DNA of 64,000 nt from Chthoniobacterales bacterium (GTDB taxonomy: Bacteria; Verrucomicrobiota; Verrucomicrobiia; Chthoniobacterales; UBA10450), in NCBI GenBank assembly GCA_035274845.1, contig DATENU010000015.1:248001-312000 (forward strand), given 5' to 3'. Below are positions 44,796-54,600 of this stretch, in pieces (the first letter of the stretch is position 1; each line of letters opens with the position of its first letter). The translations under genes and the position numbers were made by a program. Below the pieces are notes generated by a model. That model was not told the DNA's origin. It did no database searches and worked only from the letters and a program-made list of their open reading frames with translations.

Positions 44796-45789
44796 TCTGA
44801 AAGCTGGCGATGAGTTCGTCCCGCGTCGCCGTCGCCGTTCCCAGTTTTCCCACGACGACGGCGCTGGCGTGATTTGCGATTTCAGCGGCTTCGTCCGGCG
44901 TGGCGTCGCAGCAGAGGGCGAGGGTGAAGAGAGCAATGGCCGTGTCGCCCGCGCCGGAAACGTCGAAAACCTGCCGCGCCTTGGTGGGAATGTGGCGCGG
45001 CTTTTTGCCACGTTGAAAAAGCATCATGCCCTGCTCGCCGAGAGTAATCAGCAAAAGTTTCGTCCCCCATTTCTCGAGCAGAATTTCGCCGGCTCTCAAA
45101 AGTCTCGTGTCTTTTCCCGGCGGATCGATCGGCTCGCTCCAGGGAAGGCCCGCGGCCAGAAAAGCCTCGTTCCGGTTCGGCTTCACCGCCGTCACGTCTT
45201 TCCAATCGATCGGGTGGTGCGGATTTGGATCCCCGGCCACGATCTTGCCCGCCGCCTTCGCGTCGTTGCAGATTTGGCGGACGAGGTCTGCGCTCAAAAA
45301 ACCCTTGCCGTAGTCCTCGAAAATGACGGCATCGGTCCGGGCGAGCCGGCGCCGGACGTTCCGGACGATCCGCGAGACGTGGGCTGGGGAAGGGGAGCGA
45401 AGCTGCTCGCGATCCACCCGGACGATCTGCTGGTTCCGGGCAATAATGCGCGTCTTTACGATCGTCGGGAAGCCAGCTTCCTGGATGGCATCGGCCATAT
45501 CGATCTTTTGGGCGGCCAAAAGCTCCCGCAGTTGGGCGCCGCCGCGATCTGTCCCGACCAGCCCGACGACCGCCGCTTCCTTAACAAATTCGCGCAAATT
45601 GCGCGCGACGTTGGCAGCCCCGCCGGGATAAAAGCTTTCGCCGGTGACCTGCACCACCGGCACCGGCGCTTCCGGGGAAATGCGGCCCACTTTGCCCCAG
45701 ACGAATTCGTCCAGCATCAGGTCGCCGAGGACGAGAATTCGCTTCCCTTTAGCCAGCGCCAGGATTTCCGTCAGGCGGGTAACGTTCAT
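44779..45789 (-). CDS. hldA: D-glycero-beta-D-manno-heptose-7-phosphate kinase, single-domain
   Basis: 336 residues, the PfkB-type kinase domain only, without the nucleotidyltransferase domain of bifunctional HldE. RILVLGDLMLDEFVWG then ISPEAPVPVV and YPGGAANVARNL form the sugar-binding side, and V-S-G-A-G-D-T-A near 285 holds the catalytic Asp. It phosphorylates heptose-7-phosphate at C1 for ADP-heptose. A separate nucleotidyltransferase (hldC) is expected elsewhere in the genome. Confidence 0.88.
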   Translation of the reverse strand: MNVTRLTEILALAKGKRILVLGDLMLDEFVWGKVGRISPEAPVPVVQVTGESFYPGGAANVARNLREFVKEAAVVGLVGTDRGGAQLRELLAAQKIDMADAIQEAGFPTIVKTRIIARNQQIVRVDREQLRSPSPAHVSRIVRNVRRRLARTDAVIFEDYGKGFLSADLVRQICNDAKAAGKIVAGDPNPHHPIDWKDVTAVKPNRNEAFLAAGLPWSEPIDPPGKDTRLLRAGEILLEKWGTKLLLITLGEQGMMLFQRGKKPRHIPTKARQVFDVSGAGDTAIALFTLALCCDATPDEAAEIANHASAVVVGKLGTATATRDELIASFQNDRLV

Positions 45790-45963
45790 GACCGCAAAAC
45801 GGAGCCGAGAAAAAGAAGTCGGGGCGAATGCCGCCAGCGGGCGGGGTTGATGCGATTCAGAATCAAAATTTTGAAAGGGTAAATTTGTGCGGGATGGACT
45901 TCTGCCTAGAGTTATCCATTAATTCCTGAATACGAAGGCGAAATCAACAGTCGAAGCTTGCCG

Positions 45964-46782
45964 ATGATCCCATTCGCTAAAATTTCAAAACTCACATTTG
46001 TCCTCGCAGCCGGGTTGCCGCTTTTGGCCGGCGGCGCAGAGACTTCCAAGCGCGAGACTCCAAAGCACGTCGATATCAAGGAGCTCTCCAAGAAGGTTGA
46101 CGATGTCGTCGTGCCGTTGCCGAACGAGGTGTTCGGCGCCCTAAACAAGCTGGGCGGCGTCAATTGGCGCGAATACGTCCGGAACGACAAAGGCAGTAAT
46201 TTTACTGAGCGCCCGCGGATTGCCCTTTTGCTGGGCGCGGTCATCGCGGACGGCTTTATCGCCGTGCAGGCGGAGGACGCCCCGACCGTGAAGGAAATCG
46301 GCCAGCGCGTGCTCAGCCTCGCCAAGGGAATCGGGGTCGGCAACTCGATCACGCCGCACGCCAAAGCGATCACGGAAGCGGCGGACAAGCGAAATTGGAC
46401 CAGCGTGCGCCAGGAGTTGGACCGCACCCAAAACAGCGTCCAAACGGCGATGAATGAGGTGCATGATGAAAAACTGTCCCAGTTGGTCAGCCTCGGCGGC
46501 TGGCTCCGCGGCACGGAGGTTTTAACCGCGGTGGTGAACCGGCGCTATTCCGAAGAGGGTTCAGAGCTGTTGCATCAGCCGGATTTGCTCGCCTACTTCG
46601 AAACCAAACTCCAGGCGATGCCCGAGTTTAACCTGAAACTCCTTCAGGATATCCACAAGGCCCTGGTGGAAGTGAAACCGCTCATCGACGTCGGCGACGC
46701 CCACATTTCTCCCGCTTCGGTGAAGAAGATCAATGAAATCACCACCCAGCTGGGTGATAGCATCACGAAGAAAAGCCCCTAG
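45964..46782 (+). CDS. Secreted protein of unknown function, 272 aa
   Basis: ATG 45964 opens into a signal peptide (ISKLTFVLAAGLPLLAGGAE). The mature part is mainly alpha-helical and Lys/Glu-rich, with several amphipathic helices (KELSKKVDDVVVPL, PRIALLLGAVIADGFIAVQA). No Cys and no recognised domain. It is followed six bases later by another secreted unknown, so the two likely work together in the periplasm. Confidence 0.65.
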   Translation: MIPFAKISKLTFVLAAGLPLLAGGAETSKRETPKHVDIKELSKKVDDVVVPLPNEVFGALNKLGGVNWREYVRNDKGSNFTERPRIALLLGAVIADGFIAVQAEDAPTVKEIGQRVLSLAKGIGVGNSITPHAKAITEAADKRNWTSVRQELDRTQNSVQTAMNEVHDEKLSQLVSLGGWLRGTEVLTAVVNRRYSEEGSELLHQPDLLAYFETKLQAMPEFNLKLLQDIHKALVEVKPLIDVGDAHISPASVKKINEITTQLGDSITKKSP

Positions 46783-46788
46783 CTCCCC

Positions 46789-47238
46789 ATGATCGAATTC
46801 CTCAAAACCACCTGGCGCACGAGCTTCCTGCTGGCTTTTGTTTTGGCGGCGACGCCGGTCCTGCGCGCCTCGGTCGACGACGCGCAATCGTTCGCCCTCC
46901 AGGCGGCGGAACCATACGTCAAGGAGGGCTTCCAGGTCCGCGAGGATTACTGGGGCGGCGACCTCGGGGTGAGCGAGAAGAAGGCGGTGCGCCAACAGTT
47001 GTTCAAAGGAAACGAATACTGGTTCTGGCTCGGCACGGAAGTGGAGGCCGCGAAAGTTTCCGTCCACGTTTACGATTCAGAGGGCAAGCTCGCCGAACAA
47101 CCGGACAGCTGGCAGAAGGGCCACTTCGCGGCGGCCCATATCACCCCCAAGAATACCGGCAGCTATTTCATCATCGTCGAAATCGAGCAGTCGCCGGAAG
47201 AACGGACCCATTGGGCGCTTGTTTACGGATTCCGCTAA
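46789..47238 (+). CDS. Secreted protein of unknown function, 149 aa
   Basis: Signal peptide LLAFVLAATPVLRAS, then a small beta-rich domain with G-N-E-Y-W-F-W-L-G and GSYFIIVEIE strands, ending in WALVYGFR. This looks like an eight-strand sandwich, perhaps a ligand-binding domain, but no family is named. Six bases separate it from the preceding secreted protein. Confidence 0.65.
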   Translation: MIEFLKTTWRTSFLLAFVLAATPVLRASVDDAQSFALQAAEPYVKEGFQVREDYWGGDLGVSEKKAVRQQLFKGNEYWFWLGTEVEAAKVSVHVYDSEGKLAEQPDSWQKGHFAAAHITPKNTGSYFIIVEIEQSPEERTHWALVYGFR

Positions 47239-47275
47239 CCAACTCGCGGCTGGCCCAGGCCGGTTGAAGTGCGGT

Positions 47276-47303
47276 TTGACACTGCTGCCCCGGGCGTTAT
47301 CAT
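47276..47303 (+). promoter_or_regulatory. Sigma70-type promoter for phoH
   Basis: Consensus -35 TTGACA at 47276-47281, 16-bp spacer, -10 TATCAT at 47298-47303. The phoH ATG is at 47325, so the leader would be only about 15 bases. Confidence 0.55.
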
Positions 47304-47324
47304 CAGCGCCCCCGGATTCGTGAA

Positions 47325-48308
47325 ATGACAGAAACGCGCACGCTGCAGTTCGATAGCGCACGGTCTGTGCAATCGCTCTACGCCAACGACCTCAAGCTTT
47401 TAAAGACGCTCGAGGATTCGCTCGGCGTAAAAGTCACGACCCGCGAAGGCTGGGTTAAACTTGAGGGCGAACCGGAGCAGGTCGATCGGGCCCAGCGCGT
47501 TTTCGACCAGCTCGAGCAGGCCCGGCAAAAGGGCGTGGATATTCACAAACACGAGTTCAGTTACGCCTTGAATTCGGTGACGGAATCGCGGCCCGACAGC
47601 CTGAGCGACGTGGTCGACGTGAAGATCACGACCTCAGCGCGCAAGCCGCCCATCGTGGCGCGCACGCTTGGGCAAAGGAGCTACGTCGAGGCGATTCAAA
47701 AACACGATATCGTGTTTGCGATCGGACCGGCCGGGACGGGGAAAACTTACCTCGCGGTCGCGATGGCGGTGGCGGCACTCAAGAAAGAGCAGGTCAGCCG
47801 CATTATCCTGACGCGGCCCGCTGTCGAAGCCGGGGAAGCGCTCGGATTTCTTCCCGGCGATCTCCAGGAAAAGATTACGCCGTATCTGCGGCCGCTTTAT
47901 GATTCGTTGCGGGATATGATGGATGCCGAGGAAATTGAACGATCGGTCGCGCGCCAGACGATCGAAGTCGCTCCGCTCGCCTACATGCGTGGCCGCACGC
48001 TCAGCAACGCTTTCGTGATCCTGGATGAAGCGCAAAACACCACGACCGAGCAGATGTTCATGCTCCTGACGCGGATGGGGCCGAACTCCAAATGTGTCGT
48101 GACCGGAGATGTCACCCAGATCGATCTGCCCTCCAACAAGCGCTCCGGATTGGTCGAAGCGCTTCAGGCTTTAAAGAACGTGCCCGGCATTGCTTTCTCC
48201 TATTTTTCCGAAAGGGACGTCGTCCGTCATGAACTCGTTCGGGCCGTGATCAACGCCTATCAGCAACACCGATCGCCCGCCAACACCAGCTCTAACGCTC
48301 GCAAATAA
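47325..48308 (+). CDS. phoH: PhoH-family ATPase
   Basis: 327 residues. A KH-like N-terminal region (to about 105) precedes the PhoH ATPase domain. Walker A is G-P-A-G-T-G-K-T with Lys140, Walker B is F-V-I-L-D-E-A-Q-N, and the family end with G-D-V-T-Q-I-D-L-P is present. PhoH proteins act on RNA, probably together with YbeY and ribosomes. The gene precedes a 7TM-HD phosphodiesterase, as in many bacteria, with only three bases between. Confidence 0.92.
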   Translation: MTETRTLQFDSARSVQSLYANDLKLLKTLEDSLGVKVTTREGWVKLEGEPEQVDRAQRVFDQLEQARQKGVDIHKHEFSYALNSVTESRPDSLSDVVDVKITTSARKPPIVARTLGQRSYVEAIQKHDIVFAIGPAGTGKTYLAVAMAVAALKKEQVSRIILTRPAVEAGEALGFLPGDLQEKITPYLRPLYDSLRDMMDAEEIERSVARQTIEVAPLAYMRGRTLSNAFVILDEAQNTTTEQMFMLLTRMGPNSKCVVTGDVTQIDLPSNKRSGLVEALQALKNVPGIAFSYFSERDVVRHELVRAVINAYQQHRSPANTSSNARK

Positions 48309-48311
48309 CCG

Positions 48312-49952
48312 ATGCTCGATTTTCTGAAACGCAGTCAGCTCGTAAAGCGTGGTCTCGCCTCAGGCAAGACACGCCGGCGCCGGACCAAAAACGAGCTGCT
48401 CCACATTCTGGAATATGCCGCCGCGATGAAGTGGTTTGTCTTTGGGGCGTTCGTCGCCGGACTGGCCTTTTTGATTTTCGGCGGGCAACAGCCGGAACCG
48501 ACCAAAAACTTCGTCATCGCGCTTCTCTTTTTCGCCACGGCCCTGACGCAACTCTGGATCAACCAGCCAACGACATTCCTCCGCAGTTCCCGCCTCGCTC
48601 TCGTCTTTGGCGTGATTTTATTGCAGCTCGGCGCGACGAAATTTCTGCTCGTTCTCTGTAACAGCGGGTCGTTCACTTTCTTGCGCCCGGAAACCGTCGG
48701 CTTGATCGCGCCCTACGCGTTTGCCCCGCTCCTCCTCAGTGTGCTTCTCGGTCGCAACCACGGGTTGTACGCCTCGGTTTTCGTCAGTCTTTGGAGCAGC
48801 ATTCTTTTTGGAAAAATCGATGCGCCGTTGCTCGTTTGCGGCCTGATCAGCGGGTTCACCGCGGTTTATCTCACGCTCCAGGTGCGCAGGCGAAGCCGGC
48901 TCATTCGCGCCGGACTCGGAGTCGGGATCGCGATCTGGCTTTTATCGCTCACCTTCGGCGTCATTGGCCCGATCGATTTTCTTTCGCCGAACACAATCGA
49001 CTGGAAGATGATCGGCATCCAGAGCGCCTTCGCCATCGGCAACGGAATTTTGACCGCCACGATCGTCGGGGGAGTGCTCCCGATTTTCGAGCACCTGTTC
49101 CAGGTCACGACCGACATCTCCTGGCTGGAAGCATCCGATCTCAATCACCCGTTGTTGCGGCGAATGACGATCGAAGCGCCGGGGACGTATCATCATAGCC
49201 TCGTCGTGGCGAACCTCGCCGAAGCCGCCGCGGAGGCGATTGGCGCGAACGCGACCCTCTGCCGGGTCTGCTCCTATTTTCACGACGTCGGGAAATTGGT
49301 GAAGCCCGAATACTTCACCGAGAACATGAACTTCGAGCGCAACCCTCACGACGATCTCGCGCCGACGATGAGCGCGCTGATCATCATCGCCCACGTGAAG
49401 GAAGGGGTGGACCTCGCGCTCAAGCATAAACTCAATCGGCGCATTATCGACATCATCCAGGAACACCACGGAACGTCGCTGGTCTATTACTTCTACAAGC
49501 GCGCACTCCAGCAGCAGGAGGACGCCCGGACCGGCGGCAAGATCATGAACCTGCGGGAAGAGGACGTTCCCGAAGTGCGCGAGGAAACTTTCCGCTACAG
49601 CGGTCCGAAGCCGCAGACCAAAGAGAGCGCGATTATCAGCCTCGCCGACATGATTGAAAGCGCCTCGAGAAGCTTGGAGAAACCGACGCCGCAGAAGATC
49701 GAGCAGCTCGTCTCCGACCTGGTGAGCCAGCGAATCGCCGACGGCCAACTGGTCGAATGCGATCTGACCCTGTCCGACTTAAACATCATCGCGGATCGCT
49801 TTCGTTTCACTTTGATGACGATGCTGCATACCCGTATCGCCTACCCGAAGCACGACACGAAGATTACGCCGATCCGCGATGAAAACATGCGACCGGACGT
49901 GATGGCCGAAACTCGAAAGCCCGAGTCGGCGCCGCCAATCTCGGCTGCCTGA
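48312..49952 (+). CDS. 7TM-HD domain phosphohydrolase (PgpH-like, c-di-AMP phosphodiesterase family)
   Basis: 546 residues. A first helix near 38-58 and then six or seven further helices to about 270 form the 7TM-7TMR_HD unit. The HD domain at 290-500 has H-H-S-L with His294 and F-H-D-V-G-K with the HD pair 324-325. Full-length PgpH has an external 7TMR-HDED domain of about 250 residues near the N-terminus; that domain is missing here, so sensing differs. It probably hydrolyses c-di-AMP. It pairs with phoH. Confidence 0.85.
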   Translation: MLDFLKRSQLVKRGLASGKTRRRRTKNELLHILEYAAAMKWFVFGAFVAGLAFLIFGGQQPEPTKNFVIALLFFATALTQLWINQPTTFLRSSRLALVFGVILLQLGATKFLLVLCNSGSFTFLRPETVGLIAPYAFAPLLLSVLLGRNHGLYASVFVSLWSSILFGKIDAPLLVCGLISGFTAVYLTLQVRRRSRLIRAGLGVGIAIWLLSLTFGVIGPIDFLSPNTIDWKMIGIQSAFAIGNGILTATIVGGVLPIFEHLFQVTTDISWLEASDLNHPLLRRMTIEAPGTYHHSLVVANLAEAAAEAIGANATLCRVCSYFHDVGKLVKPEYFTENMNFERNPHDDLAPTMSALIIIAHVKEGVDLALKHKLNRRIIDIIQEHHGTSLVYYFYKRALQQQEDARTGGKIMNLREEDVPEVREETFRYSGPKPQTKESAIISLADMIESASRSLEKPTPQKIEQLVSDLVSQRIADGQLVECDLTLSDLNIIADRFRFTLMTMLHTRIAYPKHDTKITPIRDENMRPDVMAETRKPESAPPISAA

Positions 49953-49961
49953 GAATTCCGG

Positions 49962-50483
49962 CTACGGCCGGATTTCGACCGGGGTTCCGTCAGGCACAGC
50001 GCGCCAGATCTCTTCGATCTCGAAGTCTGTCACGGCAACGCAGCCAGCGGTCCAATCGCTCCGCCGATGAAATCGTCCGATCCAGCCCCGCCCATTTGGG
50101 AGGCCGTGGATCATGATGTCGCATCCCGCTGAAACGCCGCTGGCGGTGGCTCGGTCGATGTCCCGTTGCTCGGGATAAGAAACATGTAACGCCAGATGAA
50201 AATCGCTGTCGCGCTTGTGAAAGTCGATCAGGTAAACGCCTTCCGGCGTGCGTTGGTCGCCTTCCTCCTCTTTTGGTCCAACCGGCACGCGGCCCAGGGC
50301 CACCGTGTAGGTTTTCAAGGGTTCGCCGTTTTTTAACAAAGTGAGCCGCCGGTCGCCTTTTTCTACCAGCACGCGGTCGGCGATAGCATTCGAGGGGAGG
50401 GGACGCAGATTAAGATGAGCGGCCGCTACGACTCCCAGGCTCAGCAGGCAAAGCACAGCCAAAACAAAGAACACCACTTTCAT
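49962..50483 (-). CDS. L,D-transpeptidase (YkuD family)
   Basis: 173 residues with an N-terminal membrane or signal helix (VVFFVLAVLCLLSLGVVAAA). The YkuD motif is H-G-L-P at 126-129 and T-A-G-C-V at 145-149, with catalytic Cys148. Such enzymes link meso-DAP residues of peptidoglycan or attach lipoproteins. It is the shortest form, with no extra domains. It follows the nuoBC pair on the same strand by 29 bases. Confidence 0.9.
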   Translation of the reverse strand: MKVVFFVLAVLCLLSLGVVAAAHLNLRPLPSNAIADRVLVEKGDRRLTLLKNGEPLKTYTVALGRVPVGPKEEEGDQRTPEGVYLIDFHKRDSDFHLALHVSYPEQRDIDRATASGVSAGCDIMIHGLPNGRGWIGRFHRRSDWTAGCVAVTDFEIEEIWRAVPDGTPVEIRP

Positions 50484-50512
50484 GCTCGAGTTTGGTGACG
50501 TTCCGGATTGAT

Positions 50513-51091
50513 CTAAGGCAGGTCAGGCCGCCGGGCCCGCGGCTCGCGGTCCTTTGCCGTCGCGGTGCTCGGTGAGGTGACGAACGGTCCACCCTCCAGC
50601 GGGGCGCTTTCAGAGAAGGCGACATCTGGCATTGCGCTCGGCAGCCCTTCCAGGGGGAACTCTTTCCGGAGCGGAAAATAAGGGTACCCCTCCCACATCA
50701 GGATTCGGCGCAAATCGGGATGGTCTGTGAAGCGAAGTCCCATCATGTCGTAAATCTCGCGTTCGTGCCAGTTTGCCGCCGGCCAGACATCCGAAACCGT
50801 TGGGACCTCGCCCGGGTCTTCGGAGACCCGCAATTTCAGGCGTAAATGAACCCCGAGCGTCATCGAATAAAGTTCGTAGACAATTTCAAAGCGCGGTTCG
50901 TCGCCGAAATTATCGACGCTCGAAATATCGATCAGGTAATCGAACGAAAGCTCGGCTTTGCAAAATTGCGCCACCTCCCGGAGATCGGCGGGAAGAATGA
51001 CGAAAGTCGATTCGCCTCGAAATTCTATCCTCTCCTGGAGTCTCGGGCCCAGGAGCTGGCCGAGCGAATTGAGCAACTCAGGCCCCGTCAT
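50513..51091 (-). CDS. nuoC: NADH-quinone oxidoreductase subunit C
   Basis: 192 residues, the separate subunit C form. Family signatures [20 protein letters not shown] and [20 protein letters not shown] are present at about 106-150. It is part of the peripheral arm of complex I. It overlaps nuoB by four bases (ATGA). Unlike the standard order, nuoD does not follow; an L,D-transpeptidase does. Confidence 0.95.
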   Translation of the reverse strand: MTGPELLNSLGQLLGPRLQERIEFRGESTFVILPADLREVAQFCKAELSFDYLIDISSVDNFGDEPRFEIVYELYSMTLGVHLRLKLRVSEDPGEVPTVSDVWPAANWHEREIYDMMGLRFTDHPDLRRILMWEGYPYFPLRKEFPLEGLPSAMPDVAFSESAPLEGGPFVTSPSTATAKDREPRARRPDLP

Positions 51092-51624
51092 GCCATCACG
51101 CCTTCGAACTTATCGAGGAGTTCGCGCTTTTGTTCCCGGAACGAACTTTCAGTCGAGACCTTTCTTTGCAGCGCCATCAAGCCCTCGAGTAACGCTTCCG
51201 GGCGGGGCGGGCATCCGGAGACATAAACATCCACCGGGAGCAACTGATCGATTCCCTGAAGGACAGCATAGGAGCGATACATGCCACCGGTCGAAGCACA
51301 CGCGCCCATGGCGATCACCCACTTTGGTTCCGGCATTTGCTCATAAATTCTCTTCACGGCCAGGGCCATTTTGTAGGTCACCGTGCCGGCCACGATCATC
51401 ACGTCGCATTGCCGCGGCGAAAAACGCATTACTTCCGCGCCGAAACGGGAGATATCGAAACGGGCGGCGGCGGTCGCCATCAGCTCGATGGCGCAACAGG
51501 CAAGGCCCATCGGCATCGGCCAGAGGGAATTCTTGCGCATCCAGTTCATGGCCGCGTCCAGACGAGTGAAAATAACGTTGCCCTCGATCTTGGAATCGTA
51601 GGCGGCGGGCCGCACTTCGTGCAT
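51088..51624 (-). CDS. nuoB: NADH-quinone oxidoreductase subunit B
   Basis: 178 residues. The four Cys ligands of cluster N2 are present: Cys43-Cys44 in [10 protein letters not shown], Cys109 in GACAST and Cys138 in GCPPRPEAL. It passes electrons to quinone in complex I. No nuoA lies upstream; the preceding gene on this strand is the histidine kinase, whose stop is only 71 bases from nuoB but which is transcribed toward it. The pair nuoBC is thus separate from the rest of complex I. Confidence 0.95.
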   Translation of the reverse strand: MHEVRPAAYDSKIEGNVIFTRLDAAMNWMRKNSLWPMPMGLACCAIELMATAAARFDISRFGAEVMRFSPRQCDVMIVAGTVTYKMALAVKRIYEQMPEPKWVIAMGACASTGGMYRSYAVLQGIDQLLPVDVYVSGCPPRPEALLEGLMALQRKVSTESSFREQKRELLDKFEGVMA

Positions 51625-51695
51625 GGCGGAACACTAGAGTCGCGCCAAGGGGCCGCAAGGAGAATCAGATTGGGGCGAGAGCGCGAGGACGAAGG

Positions 51696-54600
51696 CTAAC
51701 CGGCAGCCTGCATCGGATATTCGGGCGCCAGATTGACGTGACTGGAAGCGATTACTTCGTGCACAATCTTGCCCAGCTCGGCGGCCTCGTACGGCTTCGC
51801 GATCACGCCGCGGAACCCGTAATCCTGATAACGGCTCATGGTCGCGTCCATCGCGTAACCGCTGGAGACGATCGCGTTCACCGTCGGGTCGATCTCGATT
51901 AGTTTCTTGAGTGCTTCCTTACCGCCCATGCCTCCCGGCAGGGTGAGGTCGAGGATAACGGCATCGAAACGTTCGCCTTGTTCGAGTTTCTGGCGATAAA
52001 TATCGACGCCTTCGAGGGCGCTTTCGGCCTGGGTAACGACGTATCCGAGGCGTTCGAGGGTAAACTCGACCAGGGCGCGAATCGCTTCTTCGTCATCGAC
52101 GATCAGAATGCGGCCAGTGCCGGAGATGACCTGGTTGAGCTGCCGCGGCGGTTCGACCGGTATCTCGTGATGGCGGAGAGCGGGGAGATAAAGGGTAAAG
52201 GTGGATCCGTAGTGGACCTTCGAATCAACACAGATCAGGCCGTTGTGGTTCTTGATGATTGAATAGGTGGTGGCGAGACCGAGACCGTTGCCCTTGGGCT
52301 TGGTCGTGAAGTAGGGGTCGAAGATGCGCTTGAGACAATCTTCGGGAATGCCAACCCCTTCGTCGCGGATGGCGATGCGGATGTAATCTCCCGGCAGCAG
52401 ATCGGGAATGGCGGGGGTGGTATCTGAATCGTAACTGAAGTTGTCGCAGCTTACGCGCAGCGTTCCACCGTTGGGCATGGCCTGGTCGGCGTTGACCACG
52501 AGGTTCGCCACGACCTGGCTGATCTGGCCCGGATCGATTTCGGCCGGCCAGAGGTCGGCGCCGAAGAGAAATTCGCTCCGGCTGTGCGTGCCGCGCAACG
52601 AGAAGCTGACGGTATCCTGAATGAGCTTGCCGATCGACGCGGTCTTCTTGATGGGCGCGCCGCCGCGGGCAAAAGTGAGGAGCTGCTGGGCGAGATCGCG
52701 GGCTCGCATCGAGGCGTTCTTCGCGTCATTCAACCGGGTGGTCATCTCGTCATCTGGCGGCAGCAGGAGCGACGCAAGCGAGATGTTTCCGATGATCGCC
52801 GTGAGCAGGTTATTGAAATCGTGCGCAATCCCGCCGGCGAGCAAGCCGAGCTGTTCCAGGGTCTCGGCTTTGCGTCGCTCGGCTTCGTTGCGCTGACGTT
52901 CGGTGATGTCGCGAAATACAAGCACCACACCGGCCACTTCGTTCTTGCTGTCGCGAATAGGGGAGGCGACCTGCTCGATGACGTGTTCCCTGCCTTTGCG
53001 CGAACGCAAAGTGGCGTTTTCCGGCATGCTGAGAAGAATGGAGTGCGCTTCGTTCCGGGAGCCCGTCTTCTGCGCCCGCGCCTGCGCCGCCAGATCGATG
53101 GCGATGTTGTAAACCGATTTGAGAGGTTGCCCGATCGCTTCTTTCGAAGACCAGCCGGTGAGGTTTTCACCGGCGTTGTTGATCATGATAATCTTGCCCT
53201 GGACGTCGGTGGTGATGACGCCGTCCTCGATCGAACGCAGAGTCACCGCCAGGCTTTCCTTGTCGGCCGCGATTTCCTGCTCGAAGCGCCGCCGCTCCGT
53301 TACGTCGCGCACCATCGCAACAAAAAGCTGTTGCTTGTCGACGATCATCTCACTGAGGGAAATTTCGATTGGGAAGGTGGCGTGACGGCGGGTGCGCCCG
53401 ACGGCCATGGTGGTGCTGCCGGTGCGCTTGGCGAGATCGTCCCAGGCACAGGTGACCGGTTCGGGTTGGGCGCCGTAGCTCTTGGGCACCAGCTTGGTGA
53501 ACTTGTGGCCCACCATTTCGTTGTTGATGCAGCCGAACATTTTCTCGGCCGACGGATTCATCGAACAGATGATGCCCTGAGCATCGACGGTGATCATGCC
53601 GTCCAGAATGTTTTCGATGATCGAGCGAATGCGGGTCTCGACGCCCTCCAGTTTCGCCAATTGGCGCCGGACCAGAACGAAGCTGTAGCTATTCGACACG
53701 ACCAGCAGGCCTACCGCGAAGATGCAGAGCAGCGCCAGTCCCGTCGTCTTGATAATGCGATCGCGACTAGTCGTGCTCGACCTCGACTCATAAACGTTGG
53801 CCTCATTCGTCTGAAATCGCTTCAGCATCTCGCGAATGTCCGTCATGAGCGCTTCGCCATTGTTTTTCGCTACCGCCGTGACGAGGTCCTTGCCGGTCCG
53901 TTTCGCTTCCATTTCCGGGCCCGCGGCTGTCTCGGTCCAGCGTTCGATGCCTTTCTTGATTTCGTTCAGGGAATTCGCCTGCTCAGGCGAATTCGCCACC
54001 AGGATGGAAAGATACCCATGATAGGTGTAGAAATCCGCGGTCGCTCGGCGGTAGCCCTCAGCAAAAGTACTGTTACCGGTGAGGAGGTAGCCCCTCTTTT
54101 CTTTCTGCATTTCAATCACGGACCGCTCAAGCTTCGTCAGGAAATCAAGGATCTGGGTCGACTGCGCCGCCCATTCCTGCTCACGCATGCGCTCGTTCAG
54201 AACAATTTGTTCTTCGTTTTGGAGCAGTTGCAGAATCTCCCGCGCCTGGTTGACCAGGCCGTTTCCAAGCGGATCGGCTGAATCGGCCGTGGGCTCGGCG
54301 AGGTTCGCGTTCCCTTTGGTCTGCCGCGCCGTCATTTGCGGCAGGGCGACCATCTCCAGCCATTTCTGGACGATCTCCTGAATCTTCATTACCCGCTTTC
54401 GCTGGCGCGGACTGTCGAGGATCAGTTGGGTCAGGTCTTCGACCTGGTGCTTAATCAGCTCGCGTCGACGTTCGAACGGCTCCAGGTAGGAAGCGTCTCC
54501 CGTGAGCAGGTACCCACGATGACCCGTTTCCAGGGCAGCAATGTCATTCTCGATCACGCTGCTCAGTCGCATCACTTCAAGGGTGTGCGCGCGAAGCGTT

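Noticed and set aside
44734-45882. 382-codon open frame on the plus strand
   Set aside because: Antisense to hldA and the start of gmhB, both clear genes.
52584-54281. 565-codon open frame on the plus strand
   Set aside because: Antisense to the histidine kinase, whose domains are all recognised; the antisense product has no recognisable pattern.
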